From positions 2,108,001 through 2,172,000 of the forward strand of contig NZ_CP039121.1 in the NCBI RefSeq assembly GCF_014131735.1: a stretch of DNA of 64,000 bases, written 5' to 3'. This document shows positions 46,943 to 56,202 of this stretch, piece after piece. Both the position numbers and the translations under genes were made by a program. The notes under the pieces are model-generated. The model did not search any database. It saw nothing but the letters and a program-made list of their open reading frames with translations, and was not told the DNA's origin. Source of the stretch: Lactiplantibacillus plantarum (GTDB lineage: Bacteria > Bacillota > Bacilli > Lactobacillales > Lactobacillaceae). Each line of letters opens with the position of its first letter. Positions within the stretch are counted from its first letter, which is position 1.

Positions 46943-46983
46943 AAGGCTAACACTGGACAACTCGATTGTTGCACTGTTAGCCT
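46943..46983 (-). terminator. Intrinsic terminator after the PTS/GH13 operon
   Basis: AGGCTAACA and TGTTAGCCT close a hairpin of about 41 bases with further inner pairing, followed on the minus strand by TTTTATTTT. Confidence 0.85.
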
Positions 46984-46992
46984 CTGTTAAAT

Positions 46993-48696
46993 TTAATCAA
47001 TACTGAACAAATAAGCAACAGCACCATATGCTGGTAAAACAACACTGTTAGTCTCTTCTGCAATGTTTTGATCATTACTAATGATCTTCTCACATGGTCT
47101 ATTCTGCAGTTCTGTTGGCAAAACAATTTTTTTTGGTTTTTCGGTAAAATTCCCGGCGACTAATAGTATCTGCTTCTGATCTCGTCTTAAGTATGAAAAT
47201 ACTTGTTCATTGTCGGGATCAAGCAACTCAAAGTCACCCATTGTCACAATCGATAAAGAATGACGCAACTTGATCAGTTGCTGATAATAATAGAAAATTG
47301 AGTCTTTATCCTTTAACGCTTGTTCCACATTAATTCTAGTATAGTTAGGATTGACGCTAAGCCATGGCGTTCCCGTTGTAAAACCGGCATTATGTTTGCT
47401 GGTCCACTGCATCGGGGTCCGCGCATTATCCCGTGACTTCAAATAAATGGCCTTCATTGTGTACTCTTTGCTGAGATGTTTATGATTAATAAAGTCTTGA
47501 TAGATATTATGTGTTTCAATATCTTGATAGTCATCAATTGAGGTGAACTTGGCATTTGTCATTCCTAGTTCTTCACCTTGATAAATAAACGGTGTTCCTT
47601 GTTGAAAATGTAACACAGTCGCCAACAGCTTCGCAGATTTAACTCGGTACTCAGTATCATCGACACCAAACCGAGTTACCGGACGTGCTTGATCATGATT
47701 GCTCCAATACAAGCTATTCCAGCCATGATGTTCAGCCATGCCTAATTGCCACTTATTAAACACTTGTTTTAGTGCGGATAATTTGAAGCGTCTCGTAGAA
47801 AACTTACCATTTTCATCATAATCTAAATGCATATGGTCAAAGTGGAAAACCATGTTTAATTCTTTACGTCGTTCATCCGTATATTTTTCAGCCTCAGCAA
47901 CACTAGTATGGGGTGTCTCGCCAACAGTCATAATGTCATAATGACTTAATACTTGCTGATTCATCTCACGTAAATAATCATGGATTTTAGGCCCATTGGC
48001 TGCACCATAATAATAACTGCCATACGCTTTATTTTGAATGACCGGACCATCCGGATAAGTTGGTTTTTTCGACAACAGACTGATGACATCCATCCGAAAA
48101 CCATCAACGCCTTTGTTCAACCAAAAACGCATAATTTCATATACATCCTGACGTACTTTAAGGTTTTCCCAATTTAAATCAGGCTGTTGCTTTGCAAACA
48201 AATGTAAATAGTATTGACCGAGTTGATCAACATATTCCCAAGCTGAGCCGCCAAATGAGGAACCCCAGTTGTTAGGCAACTGTTCTTTACTCCCATCTTT
48301 CCAAATGTAATAATCATGATATTGATTGCTTGTACTTTGCTTAGCCGCCTTGAACCACGGATGTTCACTTGATGTGTGATTGACGACTAAATCCAAAATT
48401 AATCGCATATGTCGCTGATGTACTGCATCTAGTAATGCAGTGAAGTCCGCTAACGTCCCGAACTGATGGTCAATTTCTCGGTAATTGCTAATATCATAAC
48501 CATTATCAACTTGTGGAGATTGATAGATAGGATTCAGCCAAATAACGTCCACACCAAGTTGCTTCAAATAATCTAACTTTTCAATGATACCTCTTATATC
48601 GCCAATTCCATCGCCATTACTGTCATTAAAGCTTTTCGGATAGATTTGATAAACAACACTCTTCCGCCACCACTCTGTTTTATTCATCATCATCAT
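46993..48696 (-). CDS. GH13 oligo-1,6-glucosidase-type alpha-glucosidase
   Basis: A 567-residue intracellular glycoside hydrolase of the oligo-1,6-glucosidase group (GH13_31). The group marker QPDLNWEN is near residue 168. The nucleophile Asp is in GVDGFRMDVIS near 197, the acid Glu in TVGETPH near 257, and the third Asp in WSNHDQARPVTRFG near 329. The Val after the nucleophile is typical of enzymes that prefer alpha-1,6 bonds. The start is one of four consecutive ATGs that overlap the end of the PTS IIA gene. As last gene of the PTS operon it should cleave the imported, phosphorylated or free, alpha-glucoside. Confidence 0.92.
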   Translation of the reverse strand: MMMMNKTEWWRKSVVYQIYPKSFNDSNGDGIGDIRGIIEKLDYLKQLGVDVIWLNPIYQSPQVDNGYDISNYREIDHQFGTLADFTALLDAVHQRHMRLILDLVVNHTSSEHPWFKAAKQSTSNQYHDYYIWKDGSKEQLPNNWGSSFGGSAWEYVDQLGQYYLHLFAKQQPDLNWENLKVRQDVYEIMRFWLNKGVDGFRMDVISLLSKKPTYPDGPVIQNKAYGSYYYGAANGPKIHDYLREMNQQVLSHYDIMTVGETPHTSVAEAEKYTDERRKELNMVFHFDHMHLDYDENGKFSTRRFKLSALKQVFNKWQLGMAEHHGWNSLYWSNHDQARPVTRFGVDDTEYRVKSAKLLATVLHFQQGTPFIYQGEELGMTNAKFTSIDDYQDIETHNIYQDFINHKHLSKEYTMKAIYLKSRDNARTPMQWTSKHNAGFTTGTPWLSVNPNYTRINVEQALKDKDSIFYYYQQLIKLRHSLSIVTMGDFELLDPDNEQVFSYLRRDQKQILLVAGNFTEKPKKIVLPTELQNRPCEKIISNDQNIAEETNSVVLPAYGAVAYLFSID

Positions 48697-49096
48697 CCAT
48701 TTCTATACTCATTTGATTAACTGAAACAATTGATTCTTGAGCCTGGGTGATTAAATCGCAAACCCGCTGATCTGTTAACTCGTGATCAGTCGGTTCTAGT
48801 GCAATTGCCAACGCTAACGGAAGATTCATGCCACTAATAATTTGTGTGTGGGGGCGCATTCGATAATTAAAAAATTGCTGATTTACACTGCCCGCCAGCA
48901 TATCTGTCAAAATAACGATCTCCACTTCTGCAGGAATACTAGCCATTAATGATTTAACTTGTTGTTCTACTGGCTGGTTATCCATGTATGCCGTTAAAGC
49001 AACAATATCAGCTGCATTATTAGAAATAAAATTAACGGTGTCAGCCAGCCCACTAGCAAATTGATGATGTGATGCTAAAATAATTTTACGTTTCAT
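48680..49096 (-). CDS. PTS EIIA component, mannose family
   Basis: A 138-residue soluble phosphotransfer protein. The phosphorylated His is expected in the N-terminal motif ILASHHQFASGL at residues 6-17; in this family the residue next to the short hydrophobic strand is used. It takes phosphate from HPr and passes it to the IIB protein encoded three genes upstream. It ends in an acidic run (MDDDDE) whose codons overlap the start of the glucosidase gene by about 17 bases, which implies translational coupling. Confidence 0.93.
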   Translation of the reverse strand: MKRKIILASHHQFASGLADTVNFISNNAADIVALTAYMDNQPVEQQVKSLMASIPAEVEIVILTDMLAGSVNQQFFNYRMRPHTQIISGMNLPLALAIALEPTDHELTDQRVCDLITQAQESIVSVNQMSIEMDDDDE

Positions 49097-49112
49097 AATT
49101 CACAACTCTCCC

Positions 49113-49928
49113 CTATGCCTTAAAGATGCCTAAAAATGTTCCTACCAGTGATATTGCAATAACTAGTAAGATTATTTTTGTTGGTGTCCATTTCTTATTG
49201 CCTAACAAATGATAAATTAATAAAGTCAGTAATGCCGGCAACAATGCAGGCATGATTTTATCAAAAATTCCGGTTTGAAGATTAAGCGTTACTTTACCTA
49301 CCGCAAATTTAACAGGCATTGAAATTTTAACCACCGTTGCAACCAGAGCGCCAACAACACTTAGTCCGACAATTGAGGCAGATTCTGTAAAAATATTTAG
49401 TCGTTCACCCAATGACGTAATAAGCTTCGTACCACTGGTAAAGCCAATATCAAACATTTTAAGTTTCACAAACCAAAAAACAATGTTTGCAATCAACCAA
49501 ACGATTGCACCTAATGGGTTTCCTTGTAAGGCCATATACCCTGAAATCGATCCCATAATTGTCGGCCACAATACCCAGACAAGCGTATCACCAACACCAG
49601 CCATCGGTCCCATTAAACTTGTCTTCAATGATTGAACTGCTGTCTTAGCCTTAATACCATCACGCTCTTCCATGGCTAATGAAGCGCCCAAAATCAGCGA
49701 AGACATTACAGTTGTCGAATTATAATAATTAAAATGATTTTCTAATGCTTCTTGATACTCATCGTCATCATCATAAATTTTTCGTAAGGCTGGTGCCAGT
49801 GCCCAAGCCACCGCAGGTCCCATTTGGGATTCATAATTAAAGATATTGCAAGCCATAAAATTATAGCGTACCGCGGCCCGCCGACGATCTTTTTTCGTAA
49901 TCTTAGTTGTTGGTTGCTTATTCATCAT
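49113..49928 (-). CDS. PTS EIID component, mannose family
   Basis: A 271-residue membrane subunit that forms the sugar channel together with IIC. The start is the ATG at 49926-49928 (MMNKQPTTK) behind AAGGGG, inside the end of the IIC gene. The N-terminal cytoplasmic part has KKDRRRAAVRYNFMACNIFNYE and MGPAVAWALAPAL, and the family motif LMGPMAGVGDTLVWVLWPTI is near residues 110-130. Several membrane helices fill the C-terminal half. It overlaps iiC by 11 bases. Confidence 0.94.
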   Translation of the reverse strand: MMNKQPTTKITKKDRRRAAVRYNFMACNIFNYESQMGPAVAWALAPALRKIYDDDDEYQEALENHFNYYNSTTVMSSLILGASLAMEERDGIKAKTAVQSLKTSLMGPMAGVGDTLVWVLWPTIMGSISGYMALQGNPLGAIVWLIANIVFWFVKLKMFDIGFTSGTKLITSLGERLNIFTESASIVGLSVVGALVATVVKISMPVKFAVGKVTLNLQTGIFDKIMPALLPALLTLLIYHLLGNKKWTPTKIILLVIAISLVGTFLGIFKA

Positions 49929-50715
49929 AATCGTCCCCTTCATCTTCAACCACACCGGCATTTGTTGCTACTTGACTGACCTTTTTGGACTCGCTTAAGA
50001 AGTACCAATAAGCTGCAGCAAATCCAATTAAGGCAACACCCAAGACATCAATCTTCAAATATGCCGCTAGCACAAAGCCAACAATAATGTAACTAAGGAA
50101 CTTTTTGACTGGCATATACCGTAATAGCATGCCAACTCCGACTACAGGTAACATACCGCCAGCAACAGTTAGTCCGTTTGTAACCCAACTAGGCACAACG
50201 TTCAAAATAAATTTGACAACATCGGCGCCCCAGAAAACAATTAGAATTGCAGGTAAGGCAGTTTGCAAACTGAACAAGGCCGGACCCCACCAGGCTTCAC
50301 GACGCATTTTCTGAAAATCATGCTTTTGAACATCACCTAACATCTTATGCGCTAAGAAATTGACGATGATCCGTGCAATGACTTCTAACTGGATTGCTAA
50401 TAATCCAACTGGTAACCCAACAGCAATCGCTGACTTAATCCCAGATCCAGTTCGTACAGCAATAAAAATACCGACAATTGTTGCCAATCCGTAATTAGGC
50501 GCAGACGCACCACCTAAAGCGGCGACACCTAACATCATTAATTGAAATGTCCCAGCAATAGTTAACGCAGTGGGTAAATCTCCCATAATCAAACCAGTAA
50601 TCGTTCCGACAATTACCGGGAACCAAGACATAATCACAAGACCGTTCTGATCAATCGTCATATACCCTGCTAACAAAACAATAAGAATATCTTGTAATAT
50701 TTGAATACCTGACAT
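49918..50715 (-). CDS. PTS EIIC component, mannose/sorbose family
   Basis: A 265-residue integral membrane protein with about seven to eight helices. The N-terminal GYMTIDQNGLVIMSWFPVIVGTITGLIMGDLPTAL stretch at residues 17-51 and GGASAPNYGLATIVG near 78-92 are typical of the IIC proteins of this family. It ends with a very acidic tail (EDEGDDYDE) that overlaps the next gene. It begins 17 bases after the IIB gene behind GAGGAGG. The sugar is not evident from the sequence; the neighbouring GH13 gene points to an alpha-glucoside. Confidence 0.93.
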   Translation of the reverse strand: MSGIQILQDILIVLLAGYMTIDQNGLVIMSWFPVIVGTITGLIMGDLPTALTIAGTFQLMMLGVAALGGASAPNYGLATIVGIFIAVRTGSGIKSAIAVGLPVGLLAIQLEVIARIIVNFLAHKMLGDVQKHDFQKMRREAWWGPALFSLQTALPAILIVFWGADVVKFILNVVPSWVTNGLTVAGGMLPVVGVGMLLRYMPVKKFLSYIIVGFVLAAYLKIDVLGVALIGFAAAYWYFLSESKKVSQVATNAGVVEDEGDDYDE

Positions 50716-50732
50716 TATTAGTTCCTCCTCGT

Positions 50733-51200
50733 CTACGCTTTAAAAGGTTCTTCTGGATCAGTTGGCACGTACTGGATTACCAAAGGGACATTTTTCTGTT
50801 CCAATATTTGCAAATCACGACGTTCCTCATCATCTAAGGCAACAAACTTCGTAACTGGTTTGCGACCGCTTTCATTAAATAGAATACCAAGATCAACTTT
50901 AGGAATTTCGACGCCACCTTCAATAAGCTTAATCAATGTAGCGGGTTCTTTTACTAAAACAAATACCCGTTGATTATCATACTTACCAGCGTTGAAGTTA
51001 GTAATAGCTTTTTCCGTATTGATAATAGACATCCCAGTTCCGGCTGGCTTAGACATCCGCATACTTGCTTTAATGGCCTCGTTAGTACTTAATTCATCAT
51101 CAACCACCATAAACCGTTTAACTTGTAATGCTTGTGCCCATTGATTAACAATTAATCCATGAATCAAACGTTGGTCTACCCGTGCTAAAATTACTGACAT
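50733..51200 (-). CDS. PTS EIIB component, mannose family
   Basis: A 155-residue cytoplasmic phosphotransferase protein. The ATG at 51198-51200 (MSVILARVDQRLIHG) is eight bases after GGAGG. The phosphorylated His is residue 14, in RVDQRLIHGLIVNQW, exactly as in other mannose-family IIB proteins. It is the first PTS gene after the LacI-type regulator, and an 18-base palindrome ends about 16 bases before its start codon. Confidence 0.94.
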   Translation of the reverse strand: MSVILARVDQRLIHGLIVNQWAQALQVKRFMVVDDELSTNEAIKASMRMSKPAGTGMSIINTEKAITNFNAGKYDNQRVFVLVKEPATLIKLIEGGVEIPKVDLGILFNESGRKPVTKFVALDDEERRDLQILEQKNVPLVIQYVPTDPEEPFKA

Positions 51201-51216
51201 AATTAATTCCTCCATT

Positions 51217-51234
51217 TTTGGTATCGATACCAAA
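51217..51234. promoter_or_regulatory. Perfect palindromic operator before the PTS genes
   Basis: TTTGGTATCGATACCAAA is a perfect 18-base palindrome with the central CG of LacI/GalR-family operators. It lies between the regulator's end and the IIB gene, immediately next to its GGAGG site, so bound repressor would act as a roadblock. Confidence 0.85.
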
Positions 51235-51244
51235 TTATTTATTT

Positions 51245-51270
51245 TAAAAAGAGCATTAGGCTGATGCTCT
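51245..51270 (-). terminator. Terminator overlapping the end of the LacI-type gene
   Basis: On the minus strand AGAGCAT and ATGCTCT form a seven-base stem with a seven-base loop that contains the regulator's TAA, followed by TTTTTAAAAT. It separates the regulator from the PTS genes, with leakage possible. Confidence 0.6.
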
Positions 51271-52260
51271 CTTAATAACCTTTAGCTCAAATACTGTTTC
51301 AGTAGACGTTTCTGTGCCACTGATCTGTTTTAACATGACTTCGGCAGCTGCTTGTCCCATTCTTTTAACCGGTTGTTGTACAGTTGATAACGGGATTTTT
51401 AGATTCGCAGACATTGGCTGGTCGTCCACGCCCAATACTCCAATGGCACTAGGAACATTAATTTTGCATCGTTCTGCCTCTTGAACAACACCCATGGCAA
51501 CTTCATCGCTCCCCGCAATCAACACATCGGGTCGTACATTCAGTGTCAATATTTGTTGTAATATTTTACGACCATCTTCAAAAGTATGAGCGCCAGTGAA
51601 TAACCACTGCCGATTGAAACGTAATTGATGCTCATTTAATGAATCTTGAAAACCTGCAAACCGGTCCGAATCAAAATCCTCTCCACGTTCTGTAATCACG
51701 ATATTCTTACGGCCAGTAGCATAGGCAATTTTACGATACCCTTGATCATATAAAAAACTGGTTGCCATATAAAAACCCTTATATTGATTCGAACGAATAA
51801 CGGGGACATCTTTTTCTTTTAGATACTCATTAACTAGGACAATCTTTCCATATTTTTGATATGCTCCAATAACTGCCCATGAGTTTTCAATTGAGCAAAG
51901 AATCACACCATCAACTTGTTGATTTTTCAATAAATTTAATGCTGTCACCTCTTCTTCTGGTCGACCAAAAGTCTGAACAATCAGCGTACTATAACCTTGC
52001 TCATCTAAAACCCGTTCAATAGCATCTACCAAATATGCAAAGAACGGATTCACGATTCGTGGAATTGTAACCGCAATTGTATTCGTTTTAGACCCGCGCA
52101 GTTGCCGAGCGGCCGGCCGTGGAACGTAACCCAATTCGGTCATTGCTGCTTTAACAAGATTTCTCTTTTTACTTGATACGTGTGGACTGTTATTGATAAC
52201 CCGTGAAACTGTTGAGACTGACAAACCCGCTAACTTTGCGACGTCTGAAATCGTTGCCAT
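51256..52260 (-). CDS. LacI-family transcriptional regulator of the PTS/GH13 cluster
   Basis: A 334-residue regulator. The N-terminal helix-turn-helix ATISDVAKLAGLSVSTVSRVINNSPHVS at residues 2-29 and hinge YVPRPAARQLRG near 45-56 are canonical. The rest is a periplasmic-binding-like effector domain with IVNPFFAYLVDAIE near 71-84 and GVLGVDDQPMS near 281. It likely represses the adjoining PTS/GH13 genes through TTTGGTATCGATACCAAA and itself through the imperfect site at about 52333-52348. The effector is unknown, presumably the imported alpha-glucoside or a phosphorylated product. Confidence 0.93.
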   Translation of the reverse strand: MATISDVAKLAGLSVSTVSRVINNSPHVSSKKRNLVKAAMTELGYVPRPAARQLRGSKTNTIAVTIPRIVNPFFAYLVDAIERVLDEQGYSTLIVQTFGRPEEEVTALNLLKNQQVDGVILCSIENSWAVIGAYQKYGKIVLVNEYLKEKDVPVIRSNQYKGFYMATSFLYDQGYRKIAYATGRKNIVITERGEDFDSDRFAGFQDSLNEHQLRFNRQWLFTGAHTFEDGRKILQQILTLNVRPDVLIAGSDEVAMGVVQEAERCKINVPSAIGVLGVDDQPMSANLKIPLSTVQQPVKRMGQAAAEVMLKQISGTETSTETVFELKVIKRASA

Positions 52261-52329
52261 TTACGCCCTCCTTAATAGAACTACTTTCTTCATTCATCAT
52301 AATACAAGCTTATATTTTGATTGTCAACA

Positions 52330-52350
52330 TTTTTTGGTATCGTTTTCATA
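52330..52350 (-). promoter_or_regulatory. Imperfect operator or cre-like site before the LacI-type gene
   Basis: TTTGGTATCGTTTTCA shares its left half and centre with the perfect operator at 51217-51234. It also agrees at 12 of 14 positions with the CcpA cre consensus TGWAANCGNTNWCA, so it could serve autorepression, catabolite control, or both. Confidence 0.5.
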
Positions 52351-52415
52351 TTTTCTGTTGTATTTATTTAAACGTAAATTTTATCTAAGAATGTCCAAAT
52401 GCGTTTTCCAGGGAT

Positions 52416-52457
52416 AAAAAATGAGCTTAACAAGATTACCTTGTCAAGCTCATTTTT
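52416..52457. terminator. Intrinsic terminator after gshAB
   Basis: AAAAATGAGCTTAACAAG pairs with CTTGTCAAGCTCATTTTT (one mismatch) and continues into T runs on both strands. Confidence 0.9.
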
Positions 52458-52499
52458 TCGGTATAATTCCGTATGATTACAGCTTAAATCAATCGCAAC

Positions 52500-54755
52500 T
52501 TAATCTTCATTTTTAAACAATGCATCCAACAACTGCCCCGCCACTGGTTGGGCAGTACCAAACATTGGGAACAAGTGCGGATACAAGTACGGCGCCGCAT
52601 GAATACCCAAGTATACCGCCATTTCAGGATGCTCTGGCACTAATTCGGCATAGAGATTGGGAATCATCACGTCGACCCCAGCGACCGCTAAGTGTAAGTC
52701 TGCTACCAACTTTTCCACCGCCTGCACATAGGATTGATGCATATCAGCCGTCGCGTCTAGCACGTCCGCCCCGTTACCAAAAGTCGCATCCTCTCGTAAT
52801 AAGATCTGAGTTCCCCGGCTGACCACAGAATCTAAGGTCAAGTGATATGAGTCCAGGCGATACCGTTCGATCGTTCCTAACTGTAGCGCTGATTGAGGCC
52901 ACTTAAAAGCGGTCCCGCGCAACGCTCGACCATTTTTGCGATCAAGTAACGTCTTGACCGTTGAGCGACCATCACCAACAATATTGGCTGGAATTCGTTC
53001 GACGATTGCTTGCACACGACCATCGATAACCAAAAAGCGATAACTTGATGCGACTACCACTTCCTCGGCCATTACCGCGGACGTTTGCTCGAATAGTTGC
53101 CGGACGACTTGTTCAAACAGTCCGCGTTCGGGCATAATCCGAAAGACAATTACTTTGTGCGACTCATCCGCCGCTTTTAATACGATCCCACCAGCTTGAA
53201 CGTATCGATCATAATCAGCAATCAACTGATTAGCTGTATGATATGTCTGTGAAGCCGGCACCGGAACCCCGTGCTCAGCCAGAATTTGTTTGGCCGCTGC
53301 TTTATGTGTCAGTACGGTCGTTAGCGCCTGTGGATTTAAATCCGTTCCGCTCCCATTCACAACTAATTGCGACCGTCCTAACTTAGTCAATCGTAAAATG
53401 TTAGCGTGTGGGTCAACAACGTCCACCTGCACTCCCCGCGTCAAGGCCTGCTGGGCTAGTTGCTGGCTCGATAGATCTAGCGCGGTAAAGCCCGCAAGTT
53501 CAAACGGACGTTCATTGCTCGATTCCTGATAGCGTGCAGCCCGTTCGAGTGCCCATGCTAACGGATCGGCTTGCATGGCAATCTGCGCACTCAGCGTCTT
53601 CTTTGGATCAGTGACCCGCGACTTCAACTGTTTGAGTAACACGGCATCTTCATTTGGTAGGCCATAGGTTTTAACAAAATCAGCAAGTGCATCTAAAACT
53701 TGAACAGCCGGCACGGCCTGAGCACTAGCCGTCGTTGGATTTTCACCCAAAACTTGACGGGTCAATTGGTCAGCTTGAGCGTTGACTTGGGATACCATCT
53801 TAGCTGGAAGTGCCGGCATCATTACGAAATAACTCGCCAACAAACGAACAAATGCCACCGCGTTCGCGTCCACCCCGACTGGACTAGTTGGATCGAGATC
53901 CAAGCCCCGGTATTCAAGATAATAGACCCCCTGCCGGGCCATCATAGCTAGCTGCCCATTACTCCGAAGCCGAACTGGCCCGTCAAAATCATTGACCGAC
54001 AACAACTGCTGTTGACGAACAGCCGCCGTCAACTTGGCCACGTAGCGATCAATTGACGTATAGTCTCCCGTCACTTGACTGTAGCGACCATCGGGATGTT
54101 GAACACTACTGCGCTGTGGACGACTCGTAGTATCCGTAACGGCTAGGCGTGGTGAAGCGCCAAATAAATACTGAATCAGCCAGTTCATGCGCACCAATCC
54201 CTGAGCGACTTTCAGATAAATTGCATTGCGAAAGTCAACATAACTGTGATACTGCTGATGGAAAGTCTCAGTATATAAACGGGTGAATAAAGCTTCATTC
54301 AAGCTCATATTCACGTGACTACCAGTCGTCATTAATCGCTGTAACTCATACTTACGAGCTAAGTCGCGACGACGCTGATAGCTGACTTGATCAACATCAG
54401 CCAGTGGCACGTTCGTTAGATCATCCGGCAACACAGGCGTACTCGACAGTGGCCAAAGTCGTTCGTCCGCATCGAGTGACCACCGTGCTGCGGTATTCAA
54501 GCCCTTCAGATACGCCATCAATGCAGGAATGTCACGACGCACCGGCGTAGTAAACTTTAAAGCACTTGCGGAAAAGCCCGGACGTAACTGATGATTTTGT
54601 TGCGCTGATCCAAACGCTTGCGGGTGTGCTGTCGTCGCTAAGTGACCATGGTCGTCCACCCGGTGCATGGTGACCTCTAGTCCTAAATTAGCCTGATGAA
54701 CGAGTGGGACTAAGTGATACTGTACAATTGCCTTACCAACGGCATCTAATTCCAT
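52500..54755 (-). CDS. gshAB: Bifunctional glutamate-cysteine ligase/glutathione synthetase (GshAB/GshF)
   Basis: A 751-residue fusion enzyme for glutathione synthesis. The N-terminal glutamate-cysteine ligase part has NLGLEVTMHRVDDHGHL near residues 23-39, RLWPLSSTP near 100, GSHVNMSLNEALF near 144 and YLEYRGLDLDP near 283. The C-terminal part is an ATP-grasp domain with ILAEHGVPVPAS near 490 and AAPYLYPHLFPMFG near the end. The ATG at 54753-54755 is nine bases after AAAGGA. It is divergent from rarA. The shorter ligase gene at 37248 is a broken paralogue of the first half. Confidence 0.95.
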   Translation of the reverse strand: MELDAVGKAIVQYHLVPLVHQANLGLEVTMHRVDDHGHLATTAHPQAFGSAQQNHQLRPGFSASALKFTTPVRRDIPALMAYLKGLNTAARWSLDADERLWPLSSTPVLPDDLTNVPLADVDQVSYQRRRDLARKYELQRLMTTGSHVNMSLNEALFTRLYTETFHQQYHSYVDFRNAIYLKVAQGLVRMNWLIQYLFGASPRLAVTDTTSRPQRSSVQHPDGRYSQVTGDYTSIDRYVAKLTAAVRQQQLLSVNDFDGPVRLRSNGQLAMMARQGVYYLEYRGLDLDPTSPVGVDANAVAFVRLLASYFVMMPALPAKMVSQVNAQADQLTRQVLGENPTTASAQAVPAVQVLDALADFVKTYGLPNEDAVLLKQLKSRVTDPKKTLSAQIAMQADPLAWALERAARYQESSNERPFELAGFTALDLSSQQLAQQALTRGVQVDVVDPHANILRLTKLGRSQLVVNGSGTDLNPQALTTVLTHKAAAKQILAEHGVPVPASQTYHTANQLIADYDRYVQAGGIVLKAADESHKVIVFRIMPERGLFEQVVRQLFEQTSAVMAEEVVVASSYRFLVIDGRVQAIVERIPANIVGDGRSTVKTLLDRKNGRALRGTAFKWPQSALQLGTIERYRLDSYHLTLDSVVSRGTQILLREDATFGNGADVLDATADMHQSYVQAVEKLVADLHLAVAGVDVMIPNLYAELVPEHPEMAVYLGIHAAPYLYPHLFPMFGTAQPVAGQLLDALFKNED

Positions 54756-54864
54756 AATGATCAATCCTTTATAATTATTTTGTTCGTTAAACTGATTATT
54801 CGGTGTCCTTCATTGTAAATGCTATAATAGTTGGGACTAGTTTTGCAAGGAGGGATTTCAAACG

Positions 54865-56145
54865 ATGCAACAACCATTAGCCTACCGGATGCGACCAAAA
54901 ACGCTGAAAGACGTTGTCGGCCAGCAACAATTGGTCGGCCCAGGCAAGATCATCGCCCGGATGGTCAAAGCCAAACGACTATCATCAATGATTCTATACG
55001 GCCCACCAGGTACTGGCAAGACTAGTATCGCGAGTGCCATTGCCGGTTCCACCAAGTATGCTTTTCGCATGCTGAATGCAGCTACCGACAGTAAAAAACA
55101 ACTTCAAATCGTAGCCGAAGAAGCCAAAATGAGCGGGACGGTCATTCTTCTGCTGGATGAAATCCACCGGTTGGATAAAACTAAACAAGACTTTTTATTG
55201 CCTCACTTAGAAAGTGGCCGCATCATTTTGATTGGTGCTACGACCGAAAATCCATATATTAGCATTAATCCAGCCATCCGTAGTCGAACGCAGATCTTTC
55301 AAGTTTTCCCGCTCACTGACGATGATATTCAGCACGCGGTGGAACGAGCCCTCGCTGACGAAAAAAACGGTCTTGGCAGTTACCACGTTGATTTAGCACC
55401 CGCGGCCATGCACCACCTGTGCACCGCTACCAACGGTGATTTGCGCAGTGCCCTCAATGGGTTAGAATTGGCCGTATTATCATCGTCTCCGGCCGATGAC
55501 GGCACCATCGCCATTTCACAACAAACGATTGAAGAATGCTTGCAAAAGAAAGCCTTATCCGCAGATAAAGATGGTGACGCCCACTACGACGTGATCTCGG
55601 CCTTTCAAAAGTCCATACGCGGTTCCGACGTAAACGCTGCATTACACTACTTAGCCCGGCTAGTTGAGGCGGGGGATTTAAAGAGTATTATGCGTCGGCT
55701 GATGGTGATTGCCTATGAGGATATTGGATTAGCTAATCCAGCCGCGTGTGCCCACACCGTCGCAGCTGTTCAAGCTGCCGATCAATTGGGATTTCCTGAA
55801 GCACGGATTCCGCTAGCTGACGCTGTGATTGAATTAGCCTTATCGCCAAAGTCAAATTCAGGGATCAGTGCCATTGATGCCGCGCTCACAACGGTCCGTG
55901 ACGGCCATTTCGGTGATATCCCGGCCGACATCAAGGATGCGCATTATCAAGGCGCTGCCAAACTCGGTCATGGTGTTGGATACGATTTTCCACACGATCA
56001 CCCGGGTGATTGGGTCGCTCAACAGTATTTACCAGATGCCATCAAATCAGCCAAGTATTACGAGCCCAAAACAAATGGCCGCTACGAAACAGCCCTTGCG
56101 CAACAATACGAAAAATTATTAAAGGCTAACGAGAGAAATCGCTAA
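54865..56145 (+). CDS. rarA: Replication-associated recombination protein RarA (MgsA) family AAA+ ATPase
   Basis: RarA acts at stalled replication forks and binds SSB. The 426 residues have Walker A LYGPPGTGKTS at about residues 46-56, Walker B LLLDEIHRLDK near 91-101, sensor IGATTENPYISI near 115, and the C-terminal tetramerisation domain with RRLMVIAYEDIGLANP near 278 and DYPHDHPGDWVAQQY-like FPHDHPGDWVAQQYLP near 375. ATG follows AAGGAGGG. A likely 6S RNA gene lies directly downstream, the same neighbourhood as in Bacillus. Confidence 0.95.
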   Translation: MQQPLAYRMRPKTLKDVVGQQQLVGPGKIIARMVKAKRLSSMILYGPPGTGKTSIASAIAGSTKYAFRMLNAATDSKKQLQIVAEEAKMSGTVILLLDEIHRLDKTKQDFLLPHLESGRIILIGATTENPYISINPAIRSRTQIFQVFPLTDDDIQHAVERALADEKNGLGSYHVDLAPAAMHHLCTATNGDLRSALNGLELAVLSSSPADDGTIAISQQTIEECLQKKALSADKDGDAHYDVISAFQKSIRGSDVNAALHYLARLVEAGDLKSIMRRLMVIAYEDIGLANPAACAHTVAAVQAADQLGFPEARIPLADAVIELALSPKSNSGISAIDAALTTVRDGHFGDIPADIKDAHYQGAAKLGHGVGYDFPHDHPGDWVAQQYLPDAIKSAKYYEPKTNGRYETALAQQYEKLLKANERNR

Positions 56146-56168
56146 CAATACCTTGGTTGTGCTAATAA

Positions 56169-56197
56169 TTGCAACTTTTATTTTTATATGCTAGACT
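56169..56197 (+). promoter_or_regulatory. Promoter of the 6S RNA candidate
   Basis: TTGCAA, 17 bases, then TAGACT with an extended -10 (TGC) directly before it. It follows the rarA stop by about 25 bases. Confidence 0.6.
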
Positions 56198-56202
56198 AAG
56201 AG

